From Margaritifera margaritifera (lineage: Eukaryota > Mollusca > Bivalvia > Unionida > Margaritiferidae): a stretch of 64,000 bases of DNA. The translations under genes and the position numbers were made by a program. Shown in pieces: positions 46,089-58,053 of the stretch. The notes under the pieces are model-generated. The model was given only the letters and a program-made list of their open reading frames with translations. It had not been told where the DNA came from and made no database searches. How positions within the stretch are numbered: the first letter of the stretch is position 1; every line of letters starts with the position of its first letter. The DNA is taken from contig JAQPZY010001664.1 in assembly GCA_029931535.1 (NCBI GenBank), positions 4,556,501-4,620,500 of the forward strand, read 5' to 3'.

Positions 46089-47606
46089 CACCGCTCCCTC
46101 GATAACTCGCGAACCCGCTTATAACGCGGACCAGACGTGGATCCCATTTTTTTTAAACTAGAAAATTTATATACCAAAAAAAAAAAAATTGAACCTATTT
46201 CTTGAAGGTGAAAAAAATCGCGATCAAAAATTAGTAAATGAAATCTTAATATATTGCTCGTTTTATCGTCAAAACTAGTGGTTAGTACCCAGAAATTTGA
46301 ATCATCATCATGAAATTTTCGACTTTTAATAAGAAGTCAAATATTTTGTTCAATTTTCTTTCCAAACAACATTCTCAGTACACTATAAATAACGATATTC
46401 GATGAAATTTCGATCAATGAAAACGTCACTAAAGCCTACTGGTGGCAACACTTTAAAAATAAATACCAATTAAAAAAGTTTTGTCAAGTGAAGCATGTGT
46501 TTTAGTTCTATCTTTTAATTTGGTTTCAGTGTAATCATCATAAATGCAATAAGCCCTCTTGTATTCAAACGTGAAAATTAAAATTCAACCGACCCAGCTA
46601 TCGCCGCGAGCCTTTCCGTGAAAATCTAATTATGTGCCAACCTTTTTTTTGTTTTTATCTCCGACTTGCGGAAGTATATGTTGTGTTGTTACACTCAATT
46701 AATAGCAGACCTGCTTTGTATTATCACGTTAATTACGTCTTTTGTATCAAATCAGACAAAGGGGGTGGAATAAGAGAAAAGTTAAAAGGCGTGCAAATCC
46801 TGCCTGCGTAAGAGCTAGCGGTCACGGCCGTGTGTCAGGTCAACTCATTTCAATTGATCAATCGAACACTGTTATAAATATTATTATGTAAGTAATATAA
46901 TTAAACTACCTTAAATTAGCCTACTCATTCACAAATGTAATCAAAGATAATAAGGCAACAAAGCCAAATGAGTATTTGGAGAATAAAAGCTTTGTTTTAC
47001 AGATGTGGTTCATTACGGAGAAGCGAGTTCCAGAGTTTGTATTGAACTTTCTAACATGCTACTCAGGGATTTCCTCAAGAATGAGACGAAGTTTCACTGT
47101 TACTTGATATGAAATCACGGCATCCATATTTTACTAATGGAACAATAAATAAATCGAGGTTCAATGTTGACGGTTGTTTCACGAAATAAATGTCAATAGT
47201 TTTTGAAAAAAGGAATCTTGTTTAGTTGTGAATCAACAACAACAAAAAGCAGTGACGTAATACATAATGTATCGCGTACACGTCTTGTTCAAACTGCTTG
47301 GACTAATGTTGTTAACAATCTTTCAGAGGTTCGTTATCTTGAAAATAAAGGTAATTTATACAGAAAAGCAAACAACTACATTAGAAAAAGCTCTTTATTG
47401 ACAATTATTCCCAATGTAATTATAAAACGAGTATTCCGCCATTAAACAGCCCCGTTACCCACCCCCACTGCGGTTTTCTCGATGTCCAGCGGAGATAGGC
47501 ATCCATTTCTTAATTTTTTTGAGGTCCCTCGGTAACTCGTGCCCTCGCTTATAGTGCGGTCTATGTTTTTGGACCCCGTTGTGCGCGAGTTATCAAGGGA
47601 GCAGTG
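46089..47606. mobile_element. 1.5-kb TA-target MITE, second family
   Basis: Ends CACCGCTCCCTCGATAACTC and GAGTTATCAAGGGAGCAGTG are inverted and flanked by TA (46087-46088 and 47607-47608). As in the 44266 element, the last ~85 bp folds back on itself (GGTCCCTCGGTAACTCG near 47522 against the right end). The open frame at 47203-47445 has no transposase motif. Confidence 0.87.
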
Positions 47607-47609
47607 TAC

Positions 47610-48823
47610 TTGTACCCCTCTCAACAACTTATGAAACGAGTTTGGTGAATTTCCAGCCAGTGGATTTACGAATTACATGCGACACATTTTTTGTAACATA
47701 AAAGCACTATCTATCAAAGTTAACAAGATATGACCCTACTTAGTCAAATAATCATGTAAATTTGATTAAAGACTGCTAACCCAATACACATCTGCACTTT
47801 CTTGTACTTAGCTGAAATAAATACCACATTTTCCTATTTGAATATTTGTTGATTGTATTCAGATTAAATTCAAATACTGATGTAAATAAAGCAATCAAAA
47901 CCCATCTTTTTTTCATCTTTTTTTCTTTGTCTACCTTTGTATTTAATGACACCCACCCACCCCACTCCATCCCGTGCCAAGTTAGGCTGCAAAATTTACA
48001 CATGTAAATGGCTAAGTTTAGTTTAATGCCTGTAAACGAAAATGCATTTGGCTGTCATTGATGAAGTAACTACCTTTTCCAATTAAATTATATATATCCA
48101 CATCTCTACTTGAGAAGATTGTTTAGCAGGATTTTTCTGTTAATTCTTTTCTTAAATTATGTATCTATGATATTTACATCAAATGTGGCATCGCTAGGAA
48201 AAAAGCACAAGTTGACATTATAGCACACATTACATATGAATACAGATCAGATCGATTTACTGATAATGCTGATCACACCTTCTGTAAACTACAGTAGTTA
48301 CCTTAAACTATATGTTTGTTAACACCTTTGATCAGTAACATTTTATTTTAAAGAAACAGTTTCAGGTTTGCAAGCTACTGGGTAGTTTCTTAGTCATTTA
48401 AGATCATCAAAAAGCATCTCATGTGCATGTTCAAGCAGTAAATGCGGCTTAATTATCATTTTTTTCATCATATACATATATGTAACAGTAGGAAACAATA
48501 TCACGACAATCCTTGGGATATTTTGCGGAAACTGTCCGATTTTTTCAGCAAAAACATGTTTTACAAACTGAATCCTGTCAAGGTAAGTCTTACAAATTGA
48601 ATCCTGTCAAGGTAAGAGGTAAAAGATGTACAGCAAATGAAACAATCACAAGATGAGCAAGGTATGACATGCACATTATAATAGCTGTCAGCTGTTAAGT
48701 AAGTCTAATGGGTAGATAAGAAGAAATGACGAGTTTCTAATCGTGTACATGTGTTGAGAAATTCTGGTAAATATTGCAGCCTTACTGCCAAGCCACATTG
48801 CAAACACTCTGAACTCTGTCCTC

Positions 48824-48869
<46 letters not shown>

Positions 48870-49095
48870 TACTGTACTTAAAGAAACTCATTTGTTCAAC
48901 TGACCAATCTTCCACGAGGCCTTCTGCAATTACATGTATATGTTGTACAAGTTTTACAAGTTGTGGTGTCTTTAGACAACAATGCTATTAAAAACTAGAT
49001 AATTGATCTACTGCTATTATAAATCATATATTTATTATATACTTTAGTGTGAAATATAGAAACTTATTGGCGAAATAATTTGTGTATATTTTCAT
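47610..49095. other. FoxO intron, anonymous, with (AAT)n
   Basis: An (AAT)n microsatellite lies at about 48823-48868. A 25-base direct duplication (ATCCTGTCAAGGTAAG) is at 48570-48615. Nothing else recognised. Confidence 0.5.
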
Positions 49096-49099
49096 TCCT

Positions 49100-49153
49100 A
49101 TATTTTCACATGTGAAAAATATATCCTTATATTTTCACATGTGAAAATATAAG
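49100..49153. repeat. Perfect 28-bp palindrome with a flanking near-copy
   Basis: CTTATATTTTCACA and its exact inversion form a perfect palindrome at 49126-49153. A shorter near-palindrome with the same TTTTCACATGTGAAAA core lies at 49100-49123. Confidence 0.95.
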
Positions 49154-49639
49154 ATTTCCCATCATGCCATGCGATGCTGGATTGTGTGTGCCTACAGAAG
49201 TTATACCTGCAGCAACAAAAACGAGCACTTGGTGAACTAGAACAAATAAATAGAAACTGCATTGCATTTCAGACATGGAAATTAATTTTTGCTGACAAAA
49301 TTTGAGTCGACGCCGTTCGCGTCTCTATGAAGTTATTTCCCCTTACTTCCTTGACTACAATGATAAACCCGCTGTGATGCATTGATGAATCAGACTTGCT
49401 TTGTGGTCAAATATGACGAAATAGTTTACAAAATGTCAAAAATATAATTTACTGCGACAGATTAGGTCAACCCAATCATACCGATATCTTAAGTCACTGA
49501 TATTTATATGACCAGCATTTGAAAGTGAGGTGAATTTACAAAAAAAGGGGTGGGTGGGCGGTGGAGTGTGGTGCTGAATAGTGAGTTTAATCTTCTAAGC
49601 TTCAATTCTGGAGAAACTTTGGTATATAATAAAGAGAAA

Positions 49640-49790
49640 ATTTTCTTTTCCTGTGTTAATACCGGATATATTTCATCGTGTGGTACCAAAAACGGTATAT
49701 TTTAACTCGTGGCTTTGCCACTCGTTAAAATATCACGTTTTTTGTACCACACAATGAAATATATCCGGTATTAACACAGGAAAAGAAAAT
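49640..49790. mobile_element. Foldback element with ~72-bp arms
   Basis: Left arm begins ATTTTCTTTTCCTGTGTTAA and the right arm ends TTAACACAGGAAAAGAAAAT. The arms are about 90% identical in inverted orientation around GTGGCTTTGCCAC. Likely a MITE. Confidence 0.93.
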
Positions 49791-49819
49791 ATAGCATCTA
49801 TGTACAATACATTTTAGGG

Positions 49820-50120
49820 ATCTTTCATATATTTATGGGGGCTTCAGACTAAAAATCAAATAAATGTAGTTGTTATTTTCCCTGTTTATCTTCAAACTTA
49901 GTATGACCAAGAATGTTCCTTTAGCGCTGCTGAAGGACTATGGATAAAGAAGGGAAGTAACTCTTAATTACTTGTTCAGTTAAATGTGGTGACTCACTAT
50001 TAAAAAAAAAAAAAATCTTTGGGAAGTCAAGTGATTTGTTCACAATGACAATTGCACTGGCATTTGGCCAATTTAATCTAATTAAATTTTGATATGTTGA
50101 TTAATGCGGACTTGAATACA
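49820..50120 (+). repeat. Dispersed repeat R, 5' part, copy 1
   Basis: CTTCAGACTAAAAATCAAAT, TAGTATGACCAAGAATGTTC and CAATTGCACTGGCATTTGGC recur at 58985-59257, and in weaker form at 50300-50945. Confidence 0.8.
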
Positions 50121-50299
50121 GAATTTTCATATTTGAATATTCATTTAATATATTCAGATAGAATTAGAATATTCATTGATGTTAAAAAAAACTATCAAAT
50201 CTTTCATATTTAAAGTCCCCTCTGTCAAGCTGCACTAAAACACTGAACTCAAGTCATCTACATCTAATTATCTAATTACACCTGTAAACAACATTTTAG

Positions 50300-51330
50300 C
50301 GGTCTTGCATACTTTTTTTTTTATTGGGGTTAGATTTAGACTACAAATTAGATGAATGTGCGTGTTATTTTCTATATTTATGTTCAAATTTAATGTGACC
50401 ACAGATTATACATATGCAGGGATTGGAAACTCCCAAAAGATATCACAATGCCCCAAGGAGAGAATGTGTACCAACCAAATCTCACGAGATTTAGGAGAGA
50501 GTGAGATATGATACATTTCTCCCCACATGGCATATTTGTTATAGGACTTGACTGATATGATGTAAATCAATGAAAGTTTTTGTTCCTTAGTTGAAAGTTT
50601 GAAAAGGACAGGAGTTATAGAATGCATGGTAAAGAGTTTTAAAGTTAAATGGTCAGCATGTTGACAGCGTAAACAATTCACTCAATGTAAAAAGCACCAT
50701 AATGCACTTGCTTCACACATGAGCTATAGCAAACACGATTTAATGCGAGAGGTAAGAAAGTTCCCAAATCCTTGTGTATGTATAAAATCCCTGATCTAAC
50801 CAATTATTGGTAAAGAAGGTTTGTAACTCTGGATTATTTATTCAATTAAATGTGAGGACAATGTCAAAATAAATATCCGGGAAGTGATTTGTTCACAAGG
50901 ATAATCACACAAACATGTATCCATTTTAATTTAATTAACTTCTGATATATTGATTGATACATAAAGGCTTTGCTGACTTTGATATGGCAACCCCTGTTCA
51001 ATACCATAGTTCTTATCAACTTTCTGTGTTACACACCATCTTTTCAAGAGCATCTGAATGAAAATGAATAGAAATGATATTGTGAGCAATATGACTTCCG
51101 AATTTTGACATGATGATGAAAGTCTGAATTTCAGGCAATTTAGCAGGTTTAAAATTGTTCCTTTCTTGACTAATTTAACATTGTAGAGTTTACATTTCAC
51201 CTTGTTTTTATTTAAATGCTGCCAAACTAGATAGATAAACAAACGAATATTCAAATACCCATTTTCTATTAGAATAGTTGGAAAAAAATGTACTGATTTG
51301 AATGTTTGGTTATTCGTTTTAGATCTGACA
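50300..51330 (+). repeat. Dispersed repeat R, long copy
   Basis: 5'-part similarity (GATTTAGACTACAAATTAGA, GGGAAGTGATTTGTTCACAA) and the 3' part from about 50945 (GATTGATACATAAAGGCTTT ... TAAACAAACGAATATTCAAA). Sequence at 50400-50790 has no match. The 146-codon minus open frame at 50931-51371 lies within the repeat and is not considered a gene. Confidence 0.75.
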
Positions 51331-51690
51331 TTGATTGATACATAAACGTTTTGTTGGCTTTGATATGACAACCCCTTGTTCTATACCATGCTCTTTATCA
51401 ACTTGGCATATTACATGTTATCTTTTCAAAAGTGCATGAATGGCAATGAATAGAAGTGGCAATGCTGTTGAGTAATGTGACTATTCAGAATCTTTACATT
51501 GTGATTACCTTGCAAGTAGAAGTTTGAATTTAAGGTGATTTAGCAGGTTTGAAATTGTTCCCTCGTTGACTAATTCAAGATTGCATAGTTTACATTTCAC
51601 CAAACAAAAAAATATTCCGATACCGATTTTCTATTAGAATATTTGCAAAAAAGTATTCTAATTCAAATGGTCAGTTATTCATTTCAGCTC
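51331..51690 (+). repeat. Dispersed repeat R, tandem second 3' part
   Basis: Repeats the 50945-51330 sequence head to tail (TTGATTGATACATAAACGTT, GATTTAGCAGGTTTGAAATT). A third copy is at 60348-60745. Confidence 0.85.
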
Positions 51691-51796
51691 TATCTTGTCC
51701 TTAAAACCAATTTTTTTCTCAAGCTACAATAAGCATAATAGCTTTTATAAACTGCTCAATCAAAAGCTGTACTATTGGCTATCTTTATATGACTCA

Positions 51797-52245
51797 TGGT
51801 ACTAATGATATGGAAGAATGGGAACCAGTCTAGAAATGGGTGAAGATTAAATAGAATATATATGGGTTTGGCTGGCCAGGATTGGTTGATAATGAAAGTA
51901 AAATTTTCGTGAAAAGAATCTTTTGAGAGTTTATCCTAGATGTAACTGAACAAAACTAGAGACCATGTTTTACTGATGGAATTTCAGTCCTTTTACAGAC
52001 TTAAGTTTGGAAAACTCGTTAATGAAATTACCACCGAACTCTTTGGTGCAGAATTGAAAACACTTTCAAACACATGTAGATCCAGAAAATGCCATGGCTC
52101 ATATGGTTTTCTCTACAGAGAAGCTTGAATCAAGGACATGTCTATACTGATAAATATTGGTTTGATCATGAGCATTCAGAAATTTAGAGTTATTACATTT
52201 TTATTATCTTGATGTTTCCATAGGTTTACTATTGGAGCTGAATTA
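51797..52245 (+). repeat. Segmental duplication, copy 1
   Basis: About 430 bases (ACTAATGATATGGAAGA, CTGGCCAGGATTGGTTGA, ATGGAATTTCAGTCCTTTTA, CATGAGCATTCAGAAATTTA) repeat at 53187-53595 in the same orientation with small indels. Confidence 0.92.
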
Positions 52246-53186
52246 GTACCACGGGTCCTATAGAGAACAAGAGCCTTACAGTGGTCCCACATATGCATGT
52301 ACAATTAACTTTACTATAAATGCAAAAATCTGGTTCTATTTGCATATAACAAGCAAAATTAATACCTTTTGTCTACCTCAGAATGATTTTCAGTGCGATA
52401 TTAAACACACTTTCAGATGTGGCAACTGTTACCATGAAGGGGTGAGGGGTGCAGTGTTATAGAGTGTGTAGATTTTACTATGTAAGGTGGGATGTTTTGC
52501 ACATTTGTTTGTATCTATGCAATGAAATATATAAAGTTCAGACAATTTATCATTTACACAGTAATTATGGTCACCAATTTGATATTTCCTAGTTGTGTTT
52601 TGAAACAATATGATTAAAATATGATCACTTAGGTTTCTACCATCATAGTTAATGCTGATGACCTCCCCATGATTTTGTGTCCCACCAATTTCATTCAGTG
52701 AATGTTTCGTTAACTTCATATTTTGTAATTTAATTAGTTTATGCCTACCTTACTTCAGTTTTAAATTATATGTGTTCTGGAGGAATTTAAAGTAGTTTCT
52801 GTCATTTAAATCACCTTTTCTGAAGTAATACATGCACATATTGATGGTCACATGGACATTTTACTCATTTATTGCATAATATGGCAAGGCTGATAATATA
52901 TTTCAATCTTAAATTGAAGAGAGATAAATGGTGATAGTAAAAAAGATAACTCTTGATTAGACAGATTTATTTTCATATTTTTTCAGATTTTCTGAAATGA
53001 AGCGCAGACACTTAAATGTTGCATGAAATGCACCATTTCTATTGTTGGTATGCATGAACTTGGAATATAATTTAATATACACTAATGTAATCTTTGACAA
53101 ACAGAACTATGTGCACTGTTTACTTATACATTCTACTACCATACATAGGTATGTCAAGTAAATCAAGGGTGGATATAGGAAACACA
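52246..53186. other. Anonymous sequence between the duplicated segments
   Basis: No gene or repeat recognised. Confidence 0.4.
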
Positions 53187-53595
53187 GGACTAATGATATG
53201 GAAGATAGGGAACCAGTCTAGGGTTTGGCTGGCCAGGATTGATTGACAATGAAAGTAAAATTTTACCGAAAAAAATCTTTTGAGAGTTTATCCTAGTTGT
53301 AACTGACAAAAATAGAGACCATGTTTTACTGATGGAATTTCAGTCCTTTTGCAGACGAGTTTGGAAAACTCGTTAATGAAATTAGCACTCGACTCTTTGG
53401 TATGGAATTGAAAACACGTTTCAAACTCATGTAGATCCAGAAATTCAGTGGCTCATATGGTTTTCTCTACAGGGAAGCTTGCTTCAAGGATATGTCTATA
53501 CTTATAAATACAGGCTTGACCATGAGCATTCAGAAATTTAAAGTAATTAAATTTTTAATATCATGATGTTTCCACGTGTTTACTATGGGAGCTAT
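53187..53595 (+). repeat. Segmental duplication, copy 2
   Basis: Direct repeat of 51797-52245; roughly 85-90% identical by eye, missing about 30 bases near the start. Confidence 0.92.
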
Positions 53596-54904
53596 AGGCC
53601 TTATCACAGGCCTATGAGATGTGGTTTCCAGATAAGCCTCCATTTTAATCATTACAGTATTATAAATCTACACTGCTCTACTTAGTATATACCTATAGCT
53701 TCTCTTGACACATGCTGTATATGTAGTGCAGCAAGGTAAAGTAGATCCAGTGAAGTTGAGGCTCCTTTGGGAAATTGAACACAACACTTGTAAATTGCAA
53801 CCTGAATGATACTCAATCACCAGAATCGAGATAACCATACCTATTCATTAGCAATTAATTTTGAGTAAAATGTGTGCTTTTAGAGATTTGTAGTTGACAG
53901 TGAACAATTTTGTGTGAAGTCAATAAAAATAATGAAGTTTTGATAAATTTGTTTTACATACATTATATAGTGGAAACTATCCAGGTTTCTAAACATGTGG
54001 ATAAGAGTGATTGCCCTTTAAGTCCCACAAGAATAGTACACCAGATGTCATTAGGCAATGGCTTACACTGCCATGGACAAAGGTAGCTAGAGGCCAGAAG
54101 AAATCTGGGATAAAACAAACTGACCAGTGTTACACCTTCAGGTCACAGGTTTCCTGCAATTTTTTTGTCTTATTTCCCCCAAATCTTAATCCCACGGAGT
54201 GTTTTTCGTCAGGTAAAAAATTAAAAAACTACAACTACCACTATTCTTTAGTGCACGTGCATCCACATCTATGCTGGCACAAGCAATGGCCACTAAAGGC
54301 GATACAAACTTTGTGATGGCAATTAGTATCCATATTAAAACAAAATATTTGGCAATCAAAACATTCATGGGTTGTGGTAGTCTGCCAAATTGCAATACAA
54401 ATTCTTTGACGGCCGCCAGTGTAAAATTTCTTTAGAGGTTGAAGGCACACCTATGACAAGAAAAATTTAATTTATTTTTATGCTGAATTAATGACAAAAG
54501 GGACTAAATTTATGCAAATACACAATCTGTCATTCAATCAATTATTTATTAATATCAAACAAGAAGTAATTATGAAAAAAAGATGGGTACTTACTTTAAT
54601 AAATGCTGGTAGGTAAAAAGTGAACACTGAAGTGAAATTAAAGCAAGATCCAGAACACAATTCCATAGTGCAGCTGATTTCAGATGAACCAGATATTCCA
54701 ATATGTTACTGTTTTCACGAGTTACTTGAGCACTTGTAAAAACATTTATCACAATAATGTAAATGTCCAAGGAAAAGATGACAATACAGTGCCACCACAA
54801 CCCCTTATAAGGTCACCCCTTTCGTAGCAGAAAAGTGGCCCTGCAAAAGGGTGGCCTTTCTAGAAGGCGATCACACAGATGTGAGGAAGACTAGTAATTA
54901 CATG
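53596..54904. other. FoxO intron, anonymous sequence
   Basis: The 101-codon plus open frame 54011-54316 and minus frames opposite it have no motifs. Confidence 0.4.
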
Positions 54905-54916
54905 TACATATAAAGT

Positions 54917-55164
54917 TGGGTTTGGTTTGGTGGGTTTAACGCCATTTTTCAGTGCACGATAGACTATACATGGCGGACAGTATATTTGGTGGAGAGAGAA
55001 CCTGGGAAAACCCTGGGAAGAACAACCAAGCCACAGGAAGCTACTGGCAAGCTTTCGCATATACCCACATTGGCTGAGCCGAGTCTCTAGCCCATGCAGG
55101 CAGAGGTGAGATGTCAGAGATCTGTAAAGGCAAGCGCCTTAAACCACTTGGCCACCTGGGGTCC
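54917..55164 (-). mobile_element. Full-length tRNA-derived SINE (family S) with 12-bp TSD
   Basis: On the minus strand the head carries TGGCCAAGTGGTTTAAGGC (A box) and the body GCTTGCCAGTAGCTTCCTGT, ending in TTAAACCCACCAAACCAAAC. It is bracketed by TACATATAAAGT at 54905-54916 and again at 55165-55176, a perfect 12-bp target-site duplication. The B box is partly degraded (GAGACTCGGCTC region). Relatives at 8001 and 8518. Confidence 0.95.
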
Positions 55165-55176
55165 CTACATATAAAG

Positions 55177-56394
55177 TATGAAAGGTGAATTACATATAGC
55201 TTTTAAATATTTCATATTTTCATTTCAAAATCACTGGCATGTTATAGAATCAATGTGATAGAACTTATATTAAGGTTTGCTTGAAATAATTATGAATAAT
55301 TATCAAACATGGTGCAAAACCACCTTGTCATTAAAATAAACATCTGGCTGTAACTATCATCATCTGTCCATTTTCCCACTGCTGTATAGTATAATAGATA
55401 ACTGACAATGTTTCTTTGAATCTTTCTGACACCAAATTTCTAAGCAGTGATCAAAGGACTGAATCCTCTTTTCGTTTAGTCGATTTTCTTTCCCTTTTGC
55501 TTCTAAACTTAAAGAATGTCTGAATACATTTTGCACTTTTGCTGCAACTTATTCCTTCATTGGCAATTTGTAGTTATTACACAAATTGCTGTACTTGCAA
55601 AGAAAGTGAGCTTGTCTCATGATTGAGGGGTTTTAATCTGATACCCTTTTAGATATAGTTTATAATCTATGAGAGAAGCCACAAAGCCTAGCATACTGTT
55701 TTTACTTGCTTTTCTGCCATTAGCTTTTGTCATCGTGATTATTGGTGGAAATAATAGCCAGTAATTATCAAAGGACAAAACCTAATATCTAATGAAATCA
55801 GATTACTTACCTCTTTGTATGGATTAAAGTTGGGTTATGAATCAGCATGTTCGAACAAAATGTCAATATGATGAATTTTGAAAAAGATCAACAAATATTC
55901 ATGATATTTCTATCTATAAACCCCATTATGTGGCATTCACGAATGGTAAATTTGACAGTTGTTGCTGGCTGGTGGCTGTGTGGGGTGGCTGTCCTAGAGG
56001 GATACTTTTTAACACAAACTCGTCAGTGTCAAGGGATTCTGGAAATATAAAGTGGTTGGCCACTGGTCAGGGGGCTGTTCATGAGGGGACCATTGTACAG
56101 TGCAGACAACAAAGTTAAGGTGGCAAAACTGTCGAAGAAAAATTGATTATCTCATTTTTTTTATCAACACTGGTGTATTAAGTACAATCTATTTTTCTTT
56201 GTCTCTTTTAAATGCAGTGTCCCCCAATTTTGGAGCGCAGGGCACACAGTGTCCCCTGCCCCTGGGATCCTGGGTGCAACACATTTGTCAGCTAGTGATG
56301 GATGGAATTCTGGTATTCATTAATAACATGTACAATTAAATAACATTATTTCAAGACTTTACATAGCATAATACATGTATTCTGAATAGCACTC
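55177..56394. other. FoxO intron, anonymous sequence
   Basis: No gene or repeat recognised; small open frames at 55847-56339 have no motifs. Confidence 0.4.
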
Positions 56395-57028
56395 GCTCCA
56401 GGTATCAATATCATTTAGTACTCTAAGCACTGGATCTGGGTATCAATAGCATTTAGTACTCTAAGCACTGGATCCGGGTATCAATAGCATTTAGTACTCT
56501 AAGCACTGGATCCGGGTATCAATAGCATTTAGTACTCTAAGCACTGGATCCAGGTATCAATAACATTTAGTACTCTAAGCACTGGATCCAGGTATCAATA
56601 GCATTTAGTACTCTAAGCACTGGATCCAGGTATCAATAGCATTTAGTACTCTAAGCACTGGATCCGGGTATCAATAGCATTTAGTACTCTAAGCACTGGA
56701 TCCGGGTATCAACAGCATTTAGTACTCTAAGCACTGGATCCAGGTATCAATAGCATTTAGTACTGTAAGCACTGGATATAGGTATCAATAGCATTTAGTA
56801 CTCTAAGCACTGGATCCGGGTATCAATAGCATTTAGTACTCTAAGCACTGGATCCGGGTATCAATAGCATTTAGTACTCTAAGCACTGGATCCAGGTATC
56901 AATAGCATTTAGTACTCTAAGCACTGGATCCAGGTATCAACAGGATTAATACCAAGGGCACTAAATCCTGGTATCAAAAGTATTTAGTACTCTCACCACT
57001 GGATCCAGGTATCAACAACATTTAGTTC
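56395..57028. repeat. 38-bp minisatellite, about 16 copies
   Basis: Unit: GGTATCAATAGCATTTAGTA plus CTCTAAGCACTGGATCC(A/G). Most units are near identical and many carry a BamHI-type GGATCC. The last two units (about 56930-57028) are strongly diverged. Confidence 0.96.
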
Positions 57029-57030
57029 AC

Positions 57031-57146
57031 TATGTATGTATATATGTATGTATGTATGCATGTATGCATGCATGTATGCATGTATGTATGTATGTATGTA
57101 TGTATGTATGTATGTATGTATGTATGTATGTATGTATGTATGTATA
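57031..57146. repeat. (TATG)n microsatellite
   Basis: Tetranucleotide run with a few GCATG interruptions in its first half, directly after the 38-bp array. Confidence 0.97.
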
Positions 57147-57895
57147 GGGTTTAATAGCACATCAGCACAATCCTGACTATTAGTGCAGAGTAAGTTTAAG
57201 CATTCCAAAAAGTAACAATGATGCGGGCAAAAAAAGGGTACAATTCTTAAAATACAAAATCCACAAAAATATTAAATCCCCAATTATTTCCTGACAAAAT
57301 CATCATCTCCCAATGGGTCTGGATCATGAACATTTTACTTTATTTAATAGCGATAATGTAAAAGAAAGTGTTCATACTAGTTAGTCCCAATCAAAGAATA
57401 CTGTTTATTCATTTTTATTCATAAAGCGCAGCAATTATTGTGAATTTTGTGGTTACTACAAACCACAAATCGAAACATGCCTGGTAAAATGTCTTTGCAT
57501 AAATGCCATATCTACAAATTACAATTTATATCCACCGCCCATGAAAATAAATAAATAAACAGTAACTACTGCAGTGCTCCGAGTCTGCAGGTATTTGACA
57601 CAGTGAAATGGACCCTCAGTCTTTTAGAACTGTCAGGATTCATTTGGGAACACTTATTTCACGTGAGAATTAAAGGAGTCCTGGAATACTGGACTGAAAG
57701 TTGTGATTTTCAAAGTAATAAAATAAATCTACAATGATTATTTTCATAATTGTGCTTTTAGTTTCATTTGAAGTTTCACTTCATTTCCTAAAACTACCCT
57801 GGTATTAGTATTTTAATACATGTACAAGTGCATCATTTCATGTTTTATGTTAATTTGATAGGATTTATCACCACCTAGAGCTCTTTTGTCTCACC
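57147..57895. other. Anonymous sequence
   Basis: No gene or repeat recognised. Confidence 0.4.
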
Positions 57896-57898
57896 ATT

Positions 57899-57933
57899 CT
57901 TTTTTTTTTTTTTGGGGGGGGGGGGGGGGGGGT
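57899..57933. repeat. T-tract followed by G-tract
   Basis: A run of about 16 T is followed immediately by about 18 G, then TGGGG. The G-tract could form quadruplex structure; it could also be an assembly-sensitive site. Confidence 0.9.
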
Positions 57934-57989
57934 GGGGAAAAAAGTGAGAAATAGCAAATAGCAAGCATGATGCTGTCCAGTGTCTATGT

Positions 57990-58053
57990 TCAAGTTTTTG
58001 TGCAAGTCAATGTTAAGGTTTTTGTGCAAGCCAATGTTAAGATTTGTGTGCAA
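57990..58053. repeat. 24-bp tandem repeat, 2.5 copies
   Basis: GTTTTTGTGCAAGTCAATGT plus TAAG, repeated with minor changes. Confidence 0.85.

Noticed and set aside
50931..51371. 146-codon minus-strand frame
   Set aside because: Spans the tandem copies of dispersed repeat R; the repeated peptide reflects repeat sequence.
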